From NCBI RefSeq assembly GCF_963378095.1, contig NZ_OY726397.1:124001-188000 (forward strand): 64,000 nt of DNA, given 5' to 3'. Below, one piece after another: positions 1 through 17,900 of the stretch. This DNA is from Mycolicibacterium sp. MU0053 (lineage in GTDB: Bacteria; Actinomycetota; Actinomycetes; Mycobacteriales; Mycobacteriaceae). The notes under the pieces are model-generated. The model did no database searches. It saw only the letters and a list, made by a program, of their open reading frames with translations, and was not told the DNA's origin. The position numbers and the translations under genes are program-made. Each line of letters starts with the position of its first letter. Position 1 is the first letter of the stretch.

Positions 1-623
1 TAGGTGCCCGCCATCGGGTCCAGCCCGATCGGCGCGCTGATCGGCATCTCGTTGGGCAGGCCCAGGCCGGGTGCCGCGCCGGGCACCGCGGCCAGCGGAT
101 CCGGTGAGGTCAGCGACGGGTTGAGGCTGACATCGGTCAGGCCGGGGACCGTGGCGGCCGGGCTGGTGAGCTCGGGCGTGAGCGCCGGGTTGGCCAGCGC
201 GGGATCACCGAGTGCCGGGGTGGTCAGGCCGGGAGTCGCCGGCGTGGTCAGGCCCGGGGTGGTCAGGCCGGGGCTGGTCAGGCCCGGGGTCGTCAGGCCG
301 GGGGCCGTCAGACCCGGCGTGCCCAGGCCGAGGCCGGGATTGGTCAGCGCCGGGCTGGTCAGTCCGGTGCTGGGCATGGCGCCCGCGGGGCTGAGCCCGG
401 TGGGCATCGGGGGCAGATTGATGCCGAACTGCGACAGCCCCTGCTGCAGGGCGGACATCAACTCGTTGGGCAGGTCGGTCACCACGGCTGCCTGCTGGAA
501 GTCCCGCTCCTGCGGGGCCGGGGACAGCTCGGAAAGTGCGATCACGGCAAAAGGACTCGCGACTGCCAGGGCGGCGACTGCGCTCATGGCTGTCGAGAGC
601 TTGCGTCGACGTCGGTTTGGCAC
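1..623 (-). CDS. erp: Erp (PirG) exported repetitive protein, C-terminus outside the window
   Basis: This is a secreted, surface-associated protein that in other mycobacteria is needed for envelope integrity and virulence. The reading frame is open from a GTG at 623 down to the left edge, giving about 207 residues, so the 3' end is missing. A GAGGAG-type ribosome binding site lies just upstream (around 628-634). The start reads MPNRRRRKLS followed by a hydrophobic alanine-rich signal segment, which matches the start I know for Erp. The centre holds many short repeats of the type PGLTT, PGLTS and PALTN, the hallmark of Erp, and repeat number varies among species. It is divergent from glf, as in M. 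tuberculosis (Rv3810/Rv3809c). The identification is secure; the total length is unknown. Confidence 0.92.
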   Translation of the reverse strand, partial: MPNRRRRKLSTAMSAVAALAVASPFAVIALSELSPAPQERDFQQAAVVTDLPNELMSALQQGLSQFGINLPPMPTGLSPAGAMPSTGLTSPALTNPGLGLGTPGLTAPGLTTPGLTSPGLTTPGLTTPATPGLTTPALGDPALANPALTPELTSPAATVPGLTDVSLNPSLTSPDPLAAVPGAAPGLGLPNEMPISAPIGLDPMAGT

Positions 624-729
624 GGAAGTCTCCTCAATCTGGACTACGTGTGTGCATCTGAAAACTACTGAATCGACGGTACAGCTGAGACTGGTGTGAC
701 TGGAGTGACGATGCGCAATCGTGAGCTAA

Positions 730-4257
<3,528 letters not shown>

Positions 4258-4265
<8 letters not shown>

Positions 4266-4824
4266 CGGATCCGGCACCGCGGCCGCGGAGGTGCCGCCGC
4301 CCGCCGCGGAGGAATCCGCGCTGATCGCCGTGCAGGCCGTGCTGGCGAACAAGCCCGCGGTGCTGCCGATCGCGCGCGCGATGTCGCACTTCGGCGAGCA
4401 CAGCCTGGGCTGGTTGGCCATCGCCGGTATCGGTGCGCTGGCCGCGCCGCAGCGCCGCCGCGAGTGGGTCACCGCCGGTGCCGGCGCGTTCGCCGCGCAT
4501 GCCGCCGCGGTGGTCATCAAGCGGGTGGTCCGCCGCACCCGGCCCGACCACCCCGCGATCGCCGTGCATGTCGGCACCCCGAGTCGGCTCAGTTTCCCGT
4601 CGGCGCACGCCACCTCCACCACCGCGGCGAGCATCCTGATGGCCCGCGCGACCGGGCTACCGCTGCCCGCGCTGCTGGTGCCCCCGATGGCGCTGTCCCG
4701 CCTGGTGTTGGGCGTGCACTATCCCACCGATGTCGCCACCGGCGCCGTCGTCGGCGCGTTGGTGGCCAAGGGCGCCGAGGCCGTTTCGGTCCGGTTGGAC
4801 CGCCGTAGCAGAGGAGATCGATGA
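4258..4824 (+). CDS. PAP2-family phosphatase, likely decaprenylphosphoryl-5-phosphoribose phosphatase (Rv3807c type)
   Basis: Predicted to remove the 5-phosphate from decaprenyl-phosphoryl-5-phosphoribose, the step between UbiA and DprE1/DprE2 in making the arabinose donor. The 188-residue membrane protein carries the three PAP2 motifs: KRVVRRTRP, FPSAHATS and SRLVLGVHYPTD, with the catalytic histidines in the last two. Several hydrophobic helices surround them. It overlaps glfT2 by 8 bp and ubiA by 4 bp, and this order (glfT2, phosphatase, ubiA) is the known mycobacterial one. The family assignment is firm; the exact substrate is inferred from position and the family's published role. The protein may be partly redundant with other phosphatases. 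Confidence 0.9.
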
Positions 4825-5732
4825 CTGAGACTCCCGAGGTGGCCGGCCCGCCCAAGAACCTGACCGCCGGTGTGATCAAGGCGCTGCGTCCGCGGCAGTG
4901 GGTCAAGAACCTGCTGGTGCTGGCCGCGCCGCTGGCCGCCCTCGGCGGCGAGGCCACCTACGACTACAGCTTTGTCCTGAGCCGGGTCGCGATCGCCTTC
5001 GCGGTGTTCTGCATGGCCGCCTCCTGCATCTACCTGGTCAACGACGCCCGCGACGTGGAGGCCGACCGCCAACACCCGACCAAACGGTTCCGGCCGATCG
5101 CGGCCGGGGTGGTCCCCGAGGGCCTGGCCTACGCGCTGGCCGGGGTCCTCGGTGTCGCGGCCCTCGCGGTCTCCTGGTTCGTCGAGCCCAACCTCGCGCT
5201 GGTGATCGCCGCCTACCTCGTCATCCAGCTGGCCTACTGCTTCGGCCTCAAGCATCAGGCCGTCATCGACATCTGCATCGTGTCCTCGGCGTATCTGATT
5301 CGTGCCATCGCCGGCGCCGCGGCCGCGCAGATCCCGCTCTCGCAATGGTTCCTGTTGGTGATGGCCTTTGGGTCGCTGTTCATGGCGGCCGGTAAGCGCT
5401 ACGCCGAACTGCAGTTGGCCGAGAAGACCGGCGCCAAGATCCGGAAATCGCTGGAGAGCTACACCAGCAGCTACCTGCGCTTCGTCTGGACGCTGTCGGG
5501 CACCGCGGTGGTGCTCTGCTACGGACTGTGGGCCTTCGAGCGCGACGGCAACGCGGGCTCCTGGTTCGCGGTGTCGATGATCCCGTTCACGATCGCGATC
5601 CTGCGCTACGCCGTCGACATCGACGGCGGCATCGCCGGTGAACCCGAAGACATCGCCTTGCGAGATCGAGTGCTGCAATTCCTTGCAGTCGCGTGGATCG
5701 GATCTGTCGGTGCCGCGGTCGTCTTCGGCTGA
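4821..5732 (+). CDS. ubiA: Decaprenyl-phosphate phosphoribosyltransferase
   Basis: Transfers 5-phosphoribose from PRPP to decaprenyl phosphate, the committed step toward decaprenyl-phosphoryl-arabinose. The 303-residue polytopic protein belongs to the UbiA prenyltransferase superfamily. The first aspartate-rich motif is visible as NDARDVEADR followed by KRFRPIA, and a second conserved region is YCFGLKHQAVIDI. About nine hydrophobic helices fit the family. The ATG lies in an ATGA overlap with the phosphatase gene, so the two are probably translated together. Synteny with Rv3806c is exact. UbiA changes can contribute to ethambutol resistance in M. tuberculosis; no disruption is visible here. 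Confidence 0.95.
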   Translation: MTETPEVAGPPKNLTAGVIKALRPRQWVKNLLVLAAPLAALGGEATYDYSFVLSRVAIAFAVFCMAASCIYLVNDARDVEADRQHPTKRFRPIAAGVVPEGLAYALAGVLGVAALAVSWFVEPNLALVIAAYLVIQLAYCFGLKHQAVIDICIVSSAYLIRAIAGAAAAQIPLSQWFLLVMAFGSLFMAAGKRYAELQLAEKTGAKIRKSLESYTSSYLRFVWTLSGTAVVLCYGLWAFERDGNAGSWFAVSMIPFTIAILRYAVDIDGGIAGEPEDIALRDRVLQFLAVAWIGSVGAAVVFG

Positions 5733-5874
5733 GGCCACACCGACGCTGCGGCGGGCGCCGTTGCGGACCGAGGGGCCGTCGTCGTCCGCCGAGCCCGCTT
5801 CGCCACCGTCGCGGCCGGACCCGGCCCCGCCAGTGAGGCGGCGGCCGCCGCTGCTACCGCGGTTCCCGCTGCCG

Positions 5875-7815
5875 ATGTCGGCGCGAATCAGCCTGTGGTG
5901 CAGCGTCGTGGTGGTCGCGGTGTTGTTCGGCTGGGGCGCGTGGCAGCGCCGTTGGATCGCCGACGACGGCCTGATTGTGCTGCGGACCATCCGAAACCTG
6001 TTGGTCGGCAATGGTCCGGTGTTCAACGCCGGGGAACGGGTGGAGGCCAACACCTCCACGCTGTGGACCTACGTGATGTACCTCGGCGGCCTCGTCGCCG
6101 GGCCGGTGCGGCTCGAATTCGTCGCGCTGGCAGTGGCATTGACGCTGTCGGTGCTGGGCGTGGTGCTGCTGATGCTGGGCGCCGCCCGGTTGTACGCGCC
6201 GAGCCTGCGGGGCCGCAGCGCGCTGCTGTTGCCCGCCGGTGTGCTGGTGTACATCGCGATTCCGCCGGCCCGCGACTTCGCGACCTCCGGTCTGGAGAAC
6301 GGCATGGTGCTGGCCTATGTCGGCCTGCTGTGGTGGATGTTGGTCTGTTGGTCGCAGGGACTACGCACCGGGGGTGATCGGCCGGCCGCGCGGTGGAGCG
6401 TGAACGGCACGGGATTTGTTGCCGCCCTTGCCTTTGTCGCGGGCCTGAGCGTCCTGGTGCGGCCGGAGTTGGCGTTGATCGGCGTCGGCGTGCTGGTGCT
6501 GATGCTGGTGACCACCCGCGGTTGGCGACCCCGGGTGCTGATCATGGTCGCCGGCGGGCTGCTGCCGGTGGCCTATCAGATCTTCCGGATGGGCTACTAC
6601 GCGTTGCTGGTGCCGGGCACCGCGGTGGCCAAGGAGGCCTCCGGTTCTCGCTGGGAGCAGGGCTTCCTGTACCTGGCCAACTTCAACAATCCCTACCTGT
6701 TGTGGATTCCGGCGGTTCTGCTGATCGCGTTGGGCCTGCTGCTGGTGTCCACCCACACCCGGCCCTGGTGGATCCACCACGAGGTGTCCGGTGAGCGCAG
6801 CCGACTGGTGCGCACGCTGCGGAGCCCGCCGGCGGTGGTGGCGTTCTTCGTCCTGAGCGGGTTCATCCAGGCGGTCTACTGGATCCGGCAGGGCGGCGAC
6901 TTCATGCACGGCCGGGTGTTGCTGACCCCGCTGTTCTGCATGCTGGCGCCGGTGGCGGTGATACCGATCATCAAGCCCGACGGCACCCGATTCTCCAGGG
7001 AGGCAGGCTATTTGCTGGCCGGGGCCATGACGGTGCTGTGGGGCGCGGTGGTCGCGTGGGCGCTGTGGGCCGCGAATTCACCCGGCATGGGCGCCGACGC
7101 CACCCGGGTCACCTATTCCGGGATCGTCGACGAGCGCCGGTTCTACTCGCAGGCCACCGGGCACGCGCACCCGCTGACCGCCGCCGACTATCTGGACTAT
7201 CCGCGGATGCGCGCGGTGCTCGCGGCGCTGAACAACACCCCCGACGGGGCTCTGTTGCTGCCGTCGGGCAATTACGACCAGTGGGACGTGGTGCCGGCCT
7301 TCCCGCCCCCGCTGCCCCCGCCGCTGCCGGGCGAGGCGCCGCGCAACCCCGAAACCGTGCCGCACACCGTATTTTTCACCAACCTCGGCATGCTCGGGAT
7401 GAACGTCGGACTCGACGTCCGGGTGCTGGACCAGATCGGGCTGGCCAACCCGTTGGCCATGCACTCCGACCGCCTCGAGGACGGCCGGATCGGCCACGAC
7501 AAGAACCTGTTCCCGGACTGGGCGGTGGCCGAGGGGCCCTTCCTCAAGGAGCCGCCCTACATCCCGGCCTACCTCGACGAGGGCTGGGTGCGGCAGGCCG
7601 AGGCCGCGCTGGAGTGCCCGGCGACCGAGATGATGCTGAAGTCGATCCGCGAACCGATGGGACCGCGCAAGTTCCTGTCCAACGTGCTGCGCGCCTACGA
7701 CTACACCAAATACCGCATCGACCGGGTGCCGCTGTATGAGTTGCAACGCTGCGGTCTGGAGGCGCCCGAGCTGCCCGAAGCCCCCTACACCGGGCTGCCG
7801 GCCACCGGCCCGTAG
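5875..7815 (+). CDS. aftB: Terminal beta-1,2-arabinofuranosyltransferase AftB
   Basis: Adds the terminal beta-1,2-linked arabinose residues of arabinogalactan and lipoarabinomannan from decaprenyl-phosphoryl-arabinose on the outer face of the membrane. It is a GT-C enzyme with an early periplasmic acidic motif (WIADDGLIVLR), about ten membrane helices and a soluble C-terminal domain. With the ATG at 5875 (MSARISLW) the product has 646 residues, near the roughly 627 of Rv3805c, and the first residues align with the known start. The frame is open further upstream, with in-frame GTG codons at 5833 and 5710, so a longer arginine/proline-rich cytoplasmic start is possible. A cytoplasm-facing PPLPPPLPG stretch lies in the C-terminal third. 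Confidence 0.94.
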   Translation: MSARISLWCSVVVVAVLFGWGAWQRRWIADDGLIVLRTIRNLLVGNGPVFNAGERVEANTSTLWTYVMYLGGLVAGPVRLEFVALAVALTLSVLGVVLLMLGAARLYAPSLRGRSALLLPAGVLVYIAIPPARDFATSGLENGMVLAYVGLLWWMLVCWSQGLRTGGDRPAARWSVNGTGFVAALAFVAGLSVLVRPELALIGVGVLVLMLVTTRGWRPRVLIMVAGGLLPVAYQIFRMGYYALLVPGTAVAKEASGSRWEQGFLYLANFNNPYLLWIPAVLLIALGLLLVSTHTRPWWIHHEVSGERSRLVRTLRSPPAVVAFFVLSGFIQAVYWIRQGGDFMHGRVLLTPLFCMLAPVAVIPIIKPDGTRFSREAGYLLAGAMTVLWGAVVAWALWAANSPGMGADATRVTYSGIVDERRFYSQATGHAHPLTAADYLDYPRMRAVLAALNNTPDGALLLPSGNYDQWDVVPAFPPPLPPPLPGEAPRNPETVPHTVFFTNLGMLGMNVGLDVRVLDQIGLANPLAMHSDRLEDGRIGHDKNLFPDWAVAEGPFLKEPPYIPAYLDEGWVRQAEAALECPATEMMLKSIREPMGPRKFLSNVLRAYDYTKYRIDRVPLYELQRCGLEAPELPEAPYTGLPATGP

Positions 7816-7907
7816 GAACCGGTGGACGGCGACGGTAACGCTGTGGCGCCCCCGCAGCGATACCCACTCCGGGTGCGTACCCGCGCACCGGCCGCGTCGT
7901 GCCCTGA

Positions 7908-8930
<1,023 letters not shown>

Positions 8931-9040
8931 TCGAGGTTCCGCCGACAAGGGTCGGACGGCGATTTTGTGGTTGACTACACGAGCGCGTGGACATAGTTGT
9001 CGGCGGCCCAGTGCCGCGACGGGATTGTCAGTGACGCTGA

Positions 9041-10153
<1,113 letters not shown>

Positions 10154-10168
10154 CAAGTACTTGACGCC

Positions 10169-10204
10169 AAACGGCGGTGGACCCTCGAGGTCCGCCGCCG
10201 TTTT
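10169..10204 (+). terminator. Intrinsic terminator after fbpA
   Basis: A 14-bp stem (AACGGCGGTGGACC at 10170-10183 with GGTCCGCCGCCGTT at 10189-10202, one T-G wobble) with a five-base loop runs into a TTTT tract. It lies 17 bp after the fbpA stop, a typical Rho-independent terminator layout and rare in such clear form in mycobacteria. It separates fbpA from fbpD. Confidence 0.85.
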
Positions 10205-10325
10205 GCGTGCCGCGGCACCGCGATTGGGCGGACCCAAACACCCGGTGTCTGGTGATGTGGTTCACTACGTTGCGGACGGGGCTGTCATGACAACCGGCGA
10301 GGATGGCACAAAGGTGGGTACGACA

Positions 10326-11222
10326 ATGTTGGCAGCGGTGACGCGGGTGTTGTGTGCGGCGGTCCTCGGCGTGGCGCTATGGGGTGTCGGAGCGGTTCAG
10401 GCCGCCCCGGCCGCCCAGGCCGACACCGTCGAGTACCTGCAGGTGCCCTCGGCGGCGATGGGCCGCGACATCCCGGTGGCGTTTCAGGCCGGCGGCCCGC
10501 ACGCGGTGTTCCTGCTGGATGCCTTCAACGCCGCTCCCGACGTCTCGAACTGGGTCACCGCCGGAAACGCGATGAACACCCTCGCCGGCAAGGGCGTCTC
10601 GGTCGCCGCGCCCGCGGGCGGCGCCTTCAGCCTGTACACCAACTGGGAGCAGGACGGCAGCAAGCAGTGGGAGACGTTCCTGAGCACCGAGCTGCCGGAC
10701 TGGCTGGCGGCCAACAAGGGACTCTCGCCCACCGGACACGGCATCGTCGGCGCGGCCCAGGGCGGCACCGCCGCGGTGACGCTGGCCGCGTTCTACCCGA
10801 ACCGGTTCCGCTACGCGGGCTCGATGTCCGGGTTCATGAACCCGTCGAACACGTTCCTCAACGGCGCCATCCAGGCCGGGATGATGCGCTTCGGCGGTGC
10901 CGACGCCAACCGGATGTGGGGACCCGCGCAGCTCGGCCGGTGGAAGTGGCACGACCCCACCGTGCATTCGCAGCTGCTGGTCGACAACAACACCCGGCTG
11001 TGGGTCTTCTCACCCCAGACGCTGACGGCCAGCGATCCCGCGGCCATGATCGGCTACGCCGACCAGGCCCAGGGCAGCAACCGTTCGTTCTACTCGCAGT
11101 ACCGCTCCAACGGCGGCTCCAACGGGCACTTCGATTTCCCGACCAGCGGTGACCACGGCTGGGGATCCTGGGCTCCGCAGCTCGGCGCGATGTCGGGCGA
11201 CATCGCCGCGGCAATCGGCTAG
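10326..11222 (+). CDS. fbpD: MPT51 / FbpD, antigen 85-like protein without the catalytic serine
   Basis: Secreted alpha/beta-hydrolase-fold protein of the antigen 85 family that binds fibronectin and probably sugars rather than transferring mycolate. The 298-residue product has a signal peptide (MLAAVTRVLCAAVLGVALWG..., cleaved near AQADTVEYL). Where active paralogs have GLSM, this has GAAQGGT, so the serine nucleophile is missing, as in known MPT51. The ATG at 10326 has an AGGTGG-like ribosome binding site; an upstream in-frame ATG at 10287 gives a hydrophilic extension and is less likely. Order aftB, fbpA, fbpD matches M. tuberculosis. Confidence 0.93.
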   Translation: MLAAVTRVLCAAVLGVALWGVGAVQAAPAAQADTVEYLQVPSAAMGRDIPVAFQAGGPHAVFLLDAFNAAPDVSNWVTAGNAMNTLAGKGVSVAAPAGGAFSLYTNWEQDGSKQWETFLSTELPDWLAANKGLSPTGHGIVGAAQGGTAAVTLAAFYPNRFRYAGSMSGFMNPSNTFLNGAIQAGMMRFGGADANRMWGPAQLGRWKWHDPTVHSQLLVDNNTRLWVFSPQTLTASDPAAMIGYADQAQGSNRSFYSQYRSNGGSNGHFDFPTSGDHGWGSWAPQLGAMSGDIAAAIG

Positions 11223-11299
11223 CAGTTAGCCGGCCGACCCACCGGGGTACCGGGCGTTCTTGTGGCAGAGCAGGTTCGCCGAGCCGGTACCGTGGAGTC

Positions 11300-11755
11300 G
11301 TGTTGCAGCCGACCAGGTGGTTACTACCAGGACGTGCGCCGTGGATGACGGCGTCGTCGTTGTTGGTGGCCGCCACCACCGCGGTCACGGTGTGTGCTTG
11401 CTCACCCGGGGAGACCGTGATGACGTCCTCGGTGGCACCGCAGGAGCCCGGCGTGGCCGCCGCCTCCCCGCCCAGCAACCTCGCGACCACCGTCGAGCAA
11501 CGGGAGTACCTCGAGGCGCTGGCCAAGGCGGGCGTCAACCCGTCGAGTGATCTGATGGCGCTGTCGATAGGCTCCTACATTTGTCAGGCACATGGAGCGG
11601 GCCAAAGCGATCAGGCGGTACGCGATTTCGTACTGCCGCTGATCCGCGGCGACCTGCGCGATGCGCAACCCGATGTTGCGGCCGCGGCGATGGCCAATCA
11701 GGTCGACGCCGTGACTTCTGCCTACATGCGTATCGCAACCGACCGACTCTGCTAG
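11300..11755 (+). CDS. DUF732-type secreted protein
   Basis: Function unknown. The 151-residue product has a hydrophobic N-terminal segment (SSLLVAATTAVTVCACSP) that could be a signal peptide, with a lipobox-like cysteine. The rest is a small alpha-helical domain with REYLEALAKAG, a paired cysteine (SYICQAHG and the final C) and a helical end, typical of DUF732 proteins that are numerous and secreted in mycobacteria. The start is uncertain: GTG at 11300 or ATG at 11345 (MTASSLLV). It ends 9 bp before the cutinase-like gene, so the two may be co-transcribed; M. tuberculosis has no gene at this place. Confidence 0.75.
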   Translation: MLQPTRWLLPGRAPWMTASSLLVAATTAVTVCACSPGETVMTSSVAPQEPGVAAASPPSNLATTVEQREYLEALAKAGVNPSSDLMALSIGSYICQAHGAGQSDQAVRDFVLPLIRGDLRDAQPDVAAAAMANQVDAVTSAYMRIATDRLC

Positions 11756-11764
11756 CAGGAGAAG

Positions 11765-12781
11765 ATGGCTCGCACAACGAAGGCCGCGCGACGTCGTCGG
11801 CACCGCATCCTCGGACTCATCGCGGCCGCGGCCGTCGCCGTCGTCATCGCCCTGATCGTGACCATCGTGGTGGTCATCGTGCGGCGCCCCGAGGCCCCGC
11901 CCACCGCCGTGCCGCCGTCGGCGGTGCCGCCCACCTCGGTCTCGCCCGAACGCAAACCGCGGCCGGAGTTCCAGGACGCCAGTTGCCCGGACGTGCAGGC
12001 GCTGGTGATCCCCGGCACCTGGGAGTCCTCCCGCACCGACGACCCGTTGAACCCGACGCAGTTCCCGATCTCGTTGATGCTCCAGGTGAGCCGTCCGCTG
12101 CAGGAGCAGTTCGGCGCCGACCGGGTCCAGGTATTCACGGTGCCCTACACCGCGCAGTTCCATAATCCGTTCTCCAACGACGGGCAGATGTCGTACAACG
12201 ACAGCCGCGCCGAGGGCACCCGGGCCGCCGTCAAGGCGTTGACTGACATGAACGAGAAGTGCCCGCTGACAAGCTATGTGCTGATCGGTTTCTCGCAGGG
12301 CGCGGTGATCGCCGGCGACATCGCCAGCGACATCGGCAACGCCCGCGGGCCCGTCGACGAGGATCTGGTGCTCGGGGTGACGCTGATCGCCGACGGTCGC
12401 CGCGAGATCAACGTCGGCAAGGACGTCGGCCCCAACGCCCCGGGGCACGGCGCCGAGATCACGCTGCACGAGATCCCGATGCTCTCCACGCTGGGACTGG
12501 CGATGACCGGTCCGCGGCCCGGCGGCTTCGGTGCGCTCAACGATCGCACCAACCAGATCTGCGCGGCCGGTGACCTGATCTGCGCTGCTCCCGACGGCGC
12601 CTTCAGCATCACCAACCTGCCGCGGACGCTGGAGACCCTGGCCGGCGGCGCGGGTCAGCCCGTGCATGCGATGTACGCCACTCCGCAGTTCTGGAGCGTG
12701 GACGGCCAGCCCGCCACCGAATGGACGCTGAACTGGGCGCGCGGGCTGATCGAGAATGCCCCGCACCCCAAACACGGTTAG
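11765..12781 (+). CDS. culp6: Cutinase-like phospholipase/thioesterase (Rv3802c type)
   Basis: Membrane-anchored cell-envelope hydrolase with phospholipase A and thioesterase activity in M. tuberculosis, where it is essential and tied to mycolate metabolism. The 338-residue product has a single N-terminal membrane helix ([20 protein letters not shown]), a proline-rich linker and a cutinase fold. Ser177 lies in GFSQGA, the aspartate in the [11 protein letters not shown] loop and the histidine in GQPVHAMYA, completing the triad. A clear AGGAG ribosome binding site stands before the ATG at 11765. Position between fbpD and fadD32 is conserved. Confidence 0.93.
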   Translation: MARTTKAARRRRHRILGLIAAAAVAVVIALIVTIVVVIVRRPEAPPTAVPPSAVPPTSVSPERKPRPEFQDASCPDVQALVIPGTWESSRTDDPLNPTQFPISLMLQVSRPLQEQFGADRVQVFTVPYTAQFHNPFSNDGQMSYNDSRAEGTRAAVKALTDMNEKCPLTSYVLIGFSQGAVIAGDIASDIGNARGPVDEDLVLGVTLIADGRREINVGKDVGPNAPGHGAEITLHEIPMLSTLGLAMTGPRPGGFGALNDRTNQICAAGDLICAAPDGAFSITNLPRTLETLAGGAGQPVHAMYATPQFWSVDGQPATEWTLNWARGLIENAPHPKHG

Positions 12782-12830
12782 CGGGGGTTGCGCCCGGCTG
12801 TCACAACCGGATCACGAGGGGTGGGGAAAT

Positions 12831-12859
12831 TTGGCATCCCCCCTACCGGCCCGTAACAT
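12831..12859 (+). promoter_or_regulatory. Predicted housekeeping-type promoter for fadD32-pks13-accD4
   Basis: TTGGCA at 12831-12836 and TAACAT at 12854-12859 are separated by 17 bp, a good match to a mycobacterial SigA-type promoter. It lies in the 234-bp gap between the cutinase-like gene and fadD32, leaving a leader of about 150 bases. No start-site data support it. Confidence 0.5.
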
Positions 12860-13015
12860 TAAGAGCAGACTAAGACCTGCGGGCCGGCAAGCCTCACGGC
12901 GTCTGTACGATCTGTGAGGTTCGGGGTCGCGTCGCGCGGGTCGGCCACGCTGGTCGATGCGTCACCTCAGATGACGGCCTCGGCTGACCCATAGCAGTTT
13001 CGACAGGAGAGATGC

Positions 13016-14908
<1,893 letters not shown>

Positions 14909-14992
14909 CAACCGAGGCGAACCAGAGACCGAACCGAGCTGGGACGCATCCGCCGGGGAGACTCTCCGCCGAAAGAAGATGTGAGGCCTTCG

Positions 14993-17900
14993 ATGTCTGA
15001 AGACAACGCGAATCCCGACGACTCGAATCGCGACAACTCCACTCCCGACGGCGAGGTCGCCACGCCCAACGGCGAGGTGGTCCCGGCGCGCTCGGACCTG
15101 ACGGTCCCCGAGATGCGAGCCTGGCTGCGCAACTGGGTGGCCAACGCCACCGCGCAGCCCGCCGACTCGATCAACGAATCGGCCCCGATGGTCGAACTCG
15201 GCCTGTCCTCCCGCGACGCGGTCGCGATGGCCTCCGACATCGAGGACCTGACCGGCACCACCCTGACCGCGACGGTGGCCTTCCGGCACCCGACCATCGA
15301 GGCGCTGGCCCAGGTGATCGTCGAGGGCGAGCCCGAACAAGAAGGCGGCGACGGCGCCGACGAGGACTGGTCGCGCCCCGCCGAGATCGACCCGGAGACC
15401 GCCGACATCGCGATCGTCGGGGTGGCGACCCGGCTGCCCGGCGACCTGAACAGTCCCGACGAGTTGTGGACCGCGCTGCTGGAAGGCCGCGACGCCATCA
15501 CCGACCTGCCCGAGGGCCGGTGGGAGGAGTTCCTCACCGAGCCGCGCATCGCCGAGCGCGTCGCCCGGGCGCGGACCCGCGGCGGTTACCTGACCGACAT
15601 CAAGGGCTTCGACGCCGAGTTCTTCGCGCTGTCGAAGATGGAAGCCGACAACATCGATCCGCAGCAGCGCCTGGCGCTGGAACTGACCTGGGAAGCCCTG
15701 GAGCACGCCCGGATTCCGGCCTCGAGTCTGCGCGGCGCACCCGTCGGGGTGTTCGTCGGCAGCTCCAACAACGACTACATGTTCCTCGCGGTCGCCGATC
15801 CGACCACCGCGCACCCGTACGCCATCACCGGCAACGCAAGCTCGATCACCGCCAACCGGGTGTCCTACTTCTACGACTTCCGCGGCCCGTCGATGACCAT
15901 CGACACCGCCTGCTCGAGCTCGTTGGTCGCCATCCATGAGGGCGTGAAGGCGTTGCGCGCCAAGGAAGCCGACGTGGTGGTGGCCGGCGGCGTCAACGCG
16001 ATGATCACCCCGATCGTGACGATCGGTTTCGACGAGGTCGGCGGCGTGTTGGCGCCGGACGGCCGGATCAAGTCGTTCTCCGCCGACGCCGACGGCTACG
16101 CCCGGTCCGAGGGCGCGGGCATGCTGGTGCTCAAGCGGGTCGCCGACGCGCGCCGCGACGGCGACGAGATCCTGGCCGTCATCGCGGGCAGCGCAGTCAA
16201 TCACGACGGCCGGTCCAACGGCCTGCTGGCGCCGAACCCGGACGCCCAGGCCGAGGTGCTGCGCAAGGCCTACAAGGACGCCGGCATCGACCCGCGCACC
16301 GTCGACTACATCGAGGCGCACGGCACCGGCACCATCCTGGGTGACCCGATCGAGGCCGGCGCGCTGGGGCGCGTCGTGGGACGGGGCCGTCCCGCCGACC
16401 GGCCGGCGCTGCTGGGCGCGGTGAAATCCAATGTGGGCCACCTGGAGTCGGCCGCCGGCGCGGCCAGCATGGCGAAGGTGACGCTGGCGATCTATCACGA
16501 CAAGATCCCGCCCTCGATCAACTACGCGGGCCCCAACCCGTACATCGACTTCGAGAACGAGCGGCTCAAGGTCGCCGACACCGTCACCGAGTGGCCGCGC
16601 TACAGCGGACACAAGATCGCCGGGGTGTCCGGCTTCGGCTTCGGCGGTGCCAACGCCCACGTGGTGGTGCGCGAGGTGCTGCCCTCGGACCTGGTGGAAC
16701 CCGAACCCGAGCCGGAAACCGCGCCCGACCACGTCGACAACGACGACGCGAACGCGGTCTACGTCGGCGGCGTCCGGATGGACGAGTACGGCGAGTTCAT
16801 CGACGAGGACGACTCCGCGCAGGGCGACGCCGAATTCTTCGGCCACGCCGAGGAGCAGGACCACGACCTGCCGGAACTCACCGACGAGGCCAAGCGCCTG
16901 CTCGAGGTGGCCCGCGCGGAACTGGCGGACCAGCAGGCCGAGGAGCCGGTCAAACCGATTGTGCCGCTGGCGGTATCGGCGTTCCTGACCTCGCGCAAGC
17001 GGGCGGCGGCCGCGGAGCTGGCGGACTGGATCGACAGCGCGGAAGGCCGCGCGGCCTCGCTGGAGTCCATCGGCCGGTCCCTGTCGCGGCGCAACCACGG
17101 CCGCTCCCGCGCGGTGATCCTGGCCCACGACCATGACGAGGCGGTCAAGGGTCTGCGCGCACTCGCCGAGGGCAAGCAGAGCCCACTGGTGCTCGCGGCC
17201 GACGGCCCGGTGAGCAACGGACCGGTGTGGGTGCTGGCCGGCTTCGGTGCGCAGCACCGCAAGATGGGCAAGAGCCTCTACCTGCGCAACGACGTCTTCG
17301 CCGACTGGATCAACACGGTCGACGCCCTGGTGCAGGACGAGCTGGGCTACTCGATCGTCGAGTTGATCCTCGACGACTCACAGGACTACGGCATCGAGAC
17401 CACCCAGGTGGTCATCTTCGCCATCCAGGTGGCCCTCGGCGAGCTGCTCAAGCACCACGGCGCCAAACCCACTGCGCTGGTGGGACAGTCGCTGGGCGAG
17501 GCGGCCGCGGCCTACTTCTCCGGCGGCCTGACGCTGGCCGACGCCACCCGCACCATCTGCTCGCGCTCGCACCTGATGGGTGAGGGCGAGGCGATGCTGT
17601 TCGGCGAGTACATCCGCCTGATGGCACTCGTCGAGTACTCCGCCGACGAGATCAAAACCGTGTTCTCCGACTATCCGGATCTCGAGGTTTGCGTGTACGC
17701 CGCCCCGACCCAGACCGTCATCGGCGGCCCGCCCGAGCAGGTCGACGCGATCATCGCCCGCGCGGAATCCGAGGGCAAGTTCGCGCGCAAGTTCCAGACC
17801 AAGGGCGCCAGCCACACCCAGCAGATGGACCCGCTGCTCGGCGAGTTGGCCGCCGAACTGCAGGGCATCGAGGCCCGCCCGCTGCAGACCGCCTACTTCT

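Noticed and set aside
10326..11222. fbpD as a third active mycolyltransferase
   Set aside because: The serine motif is replaced by GAAQGGT; this is the known MPT51 type.
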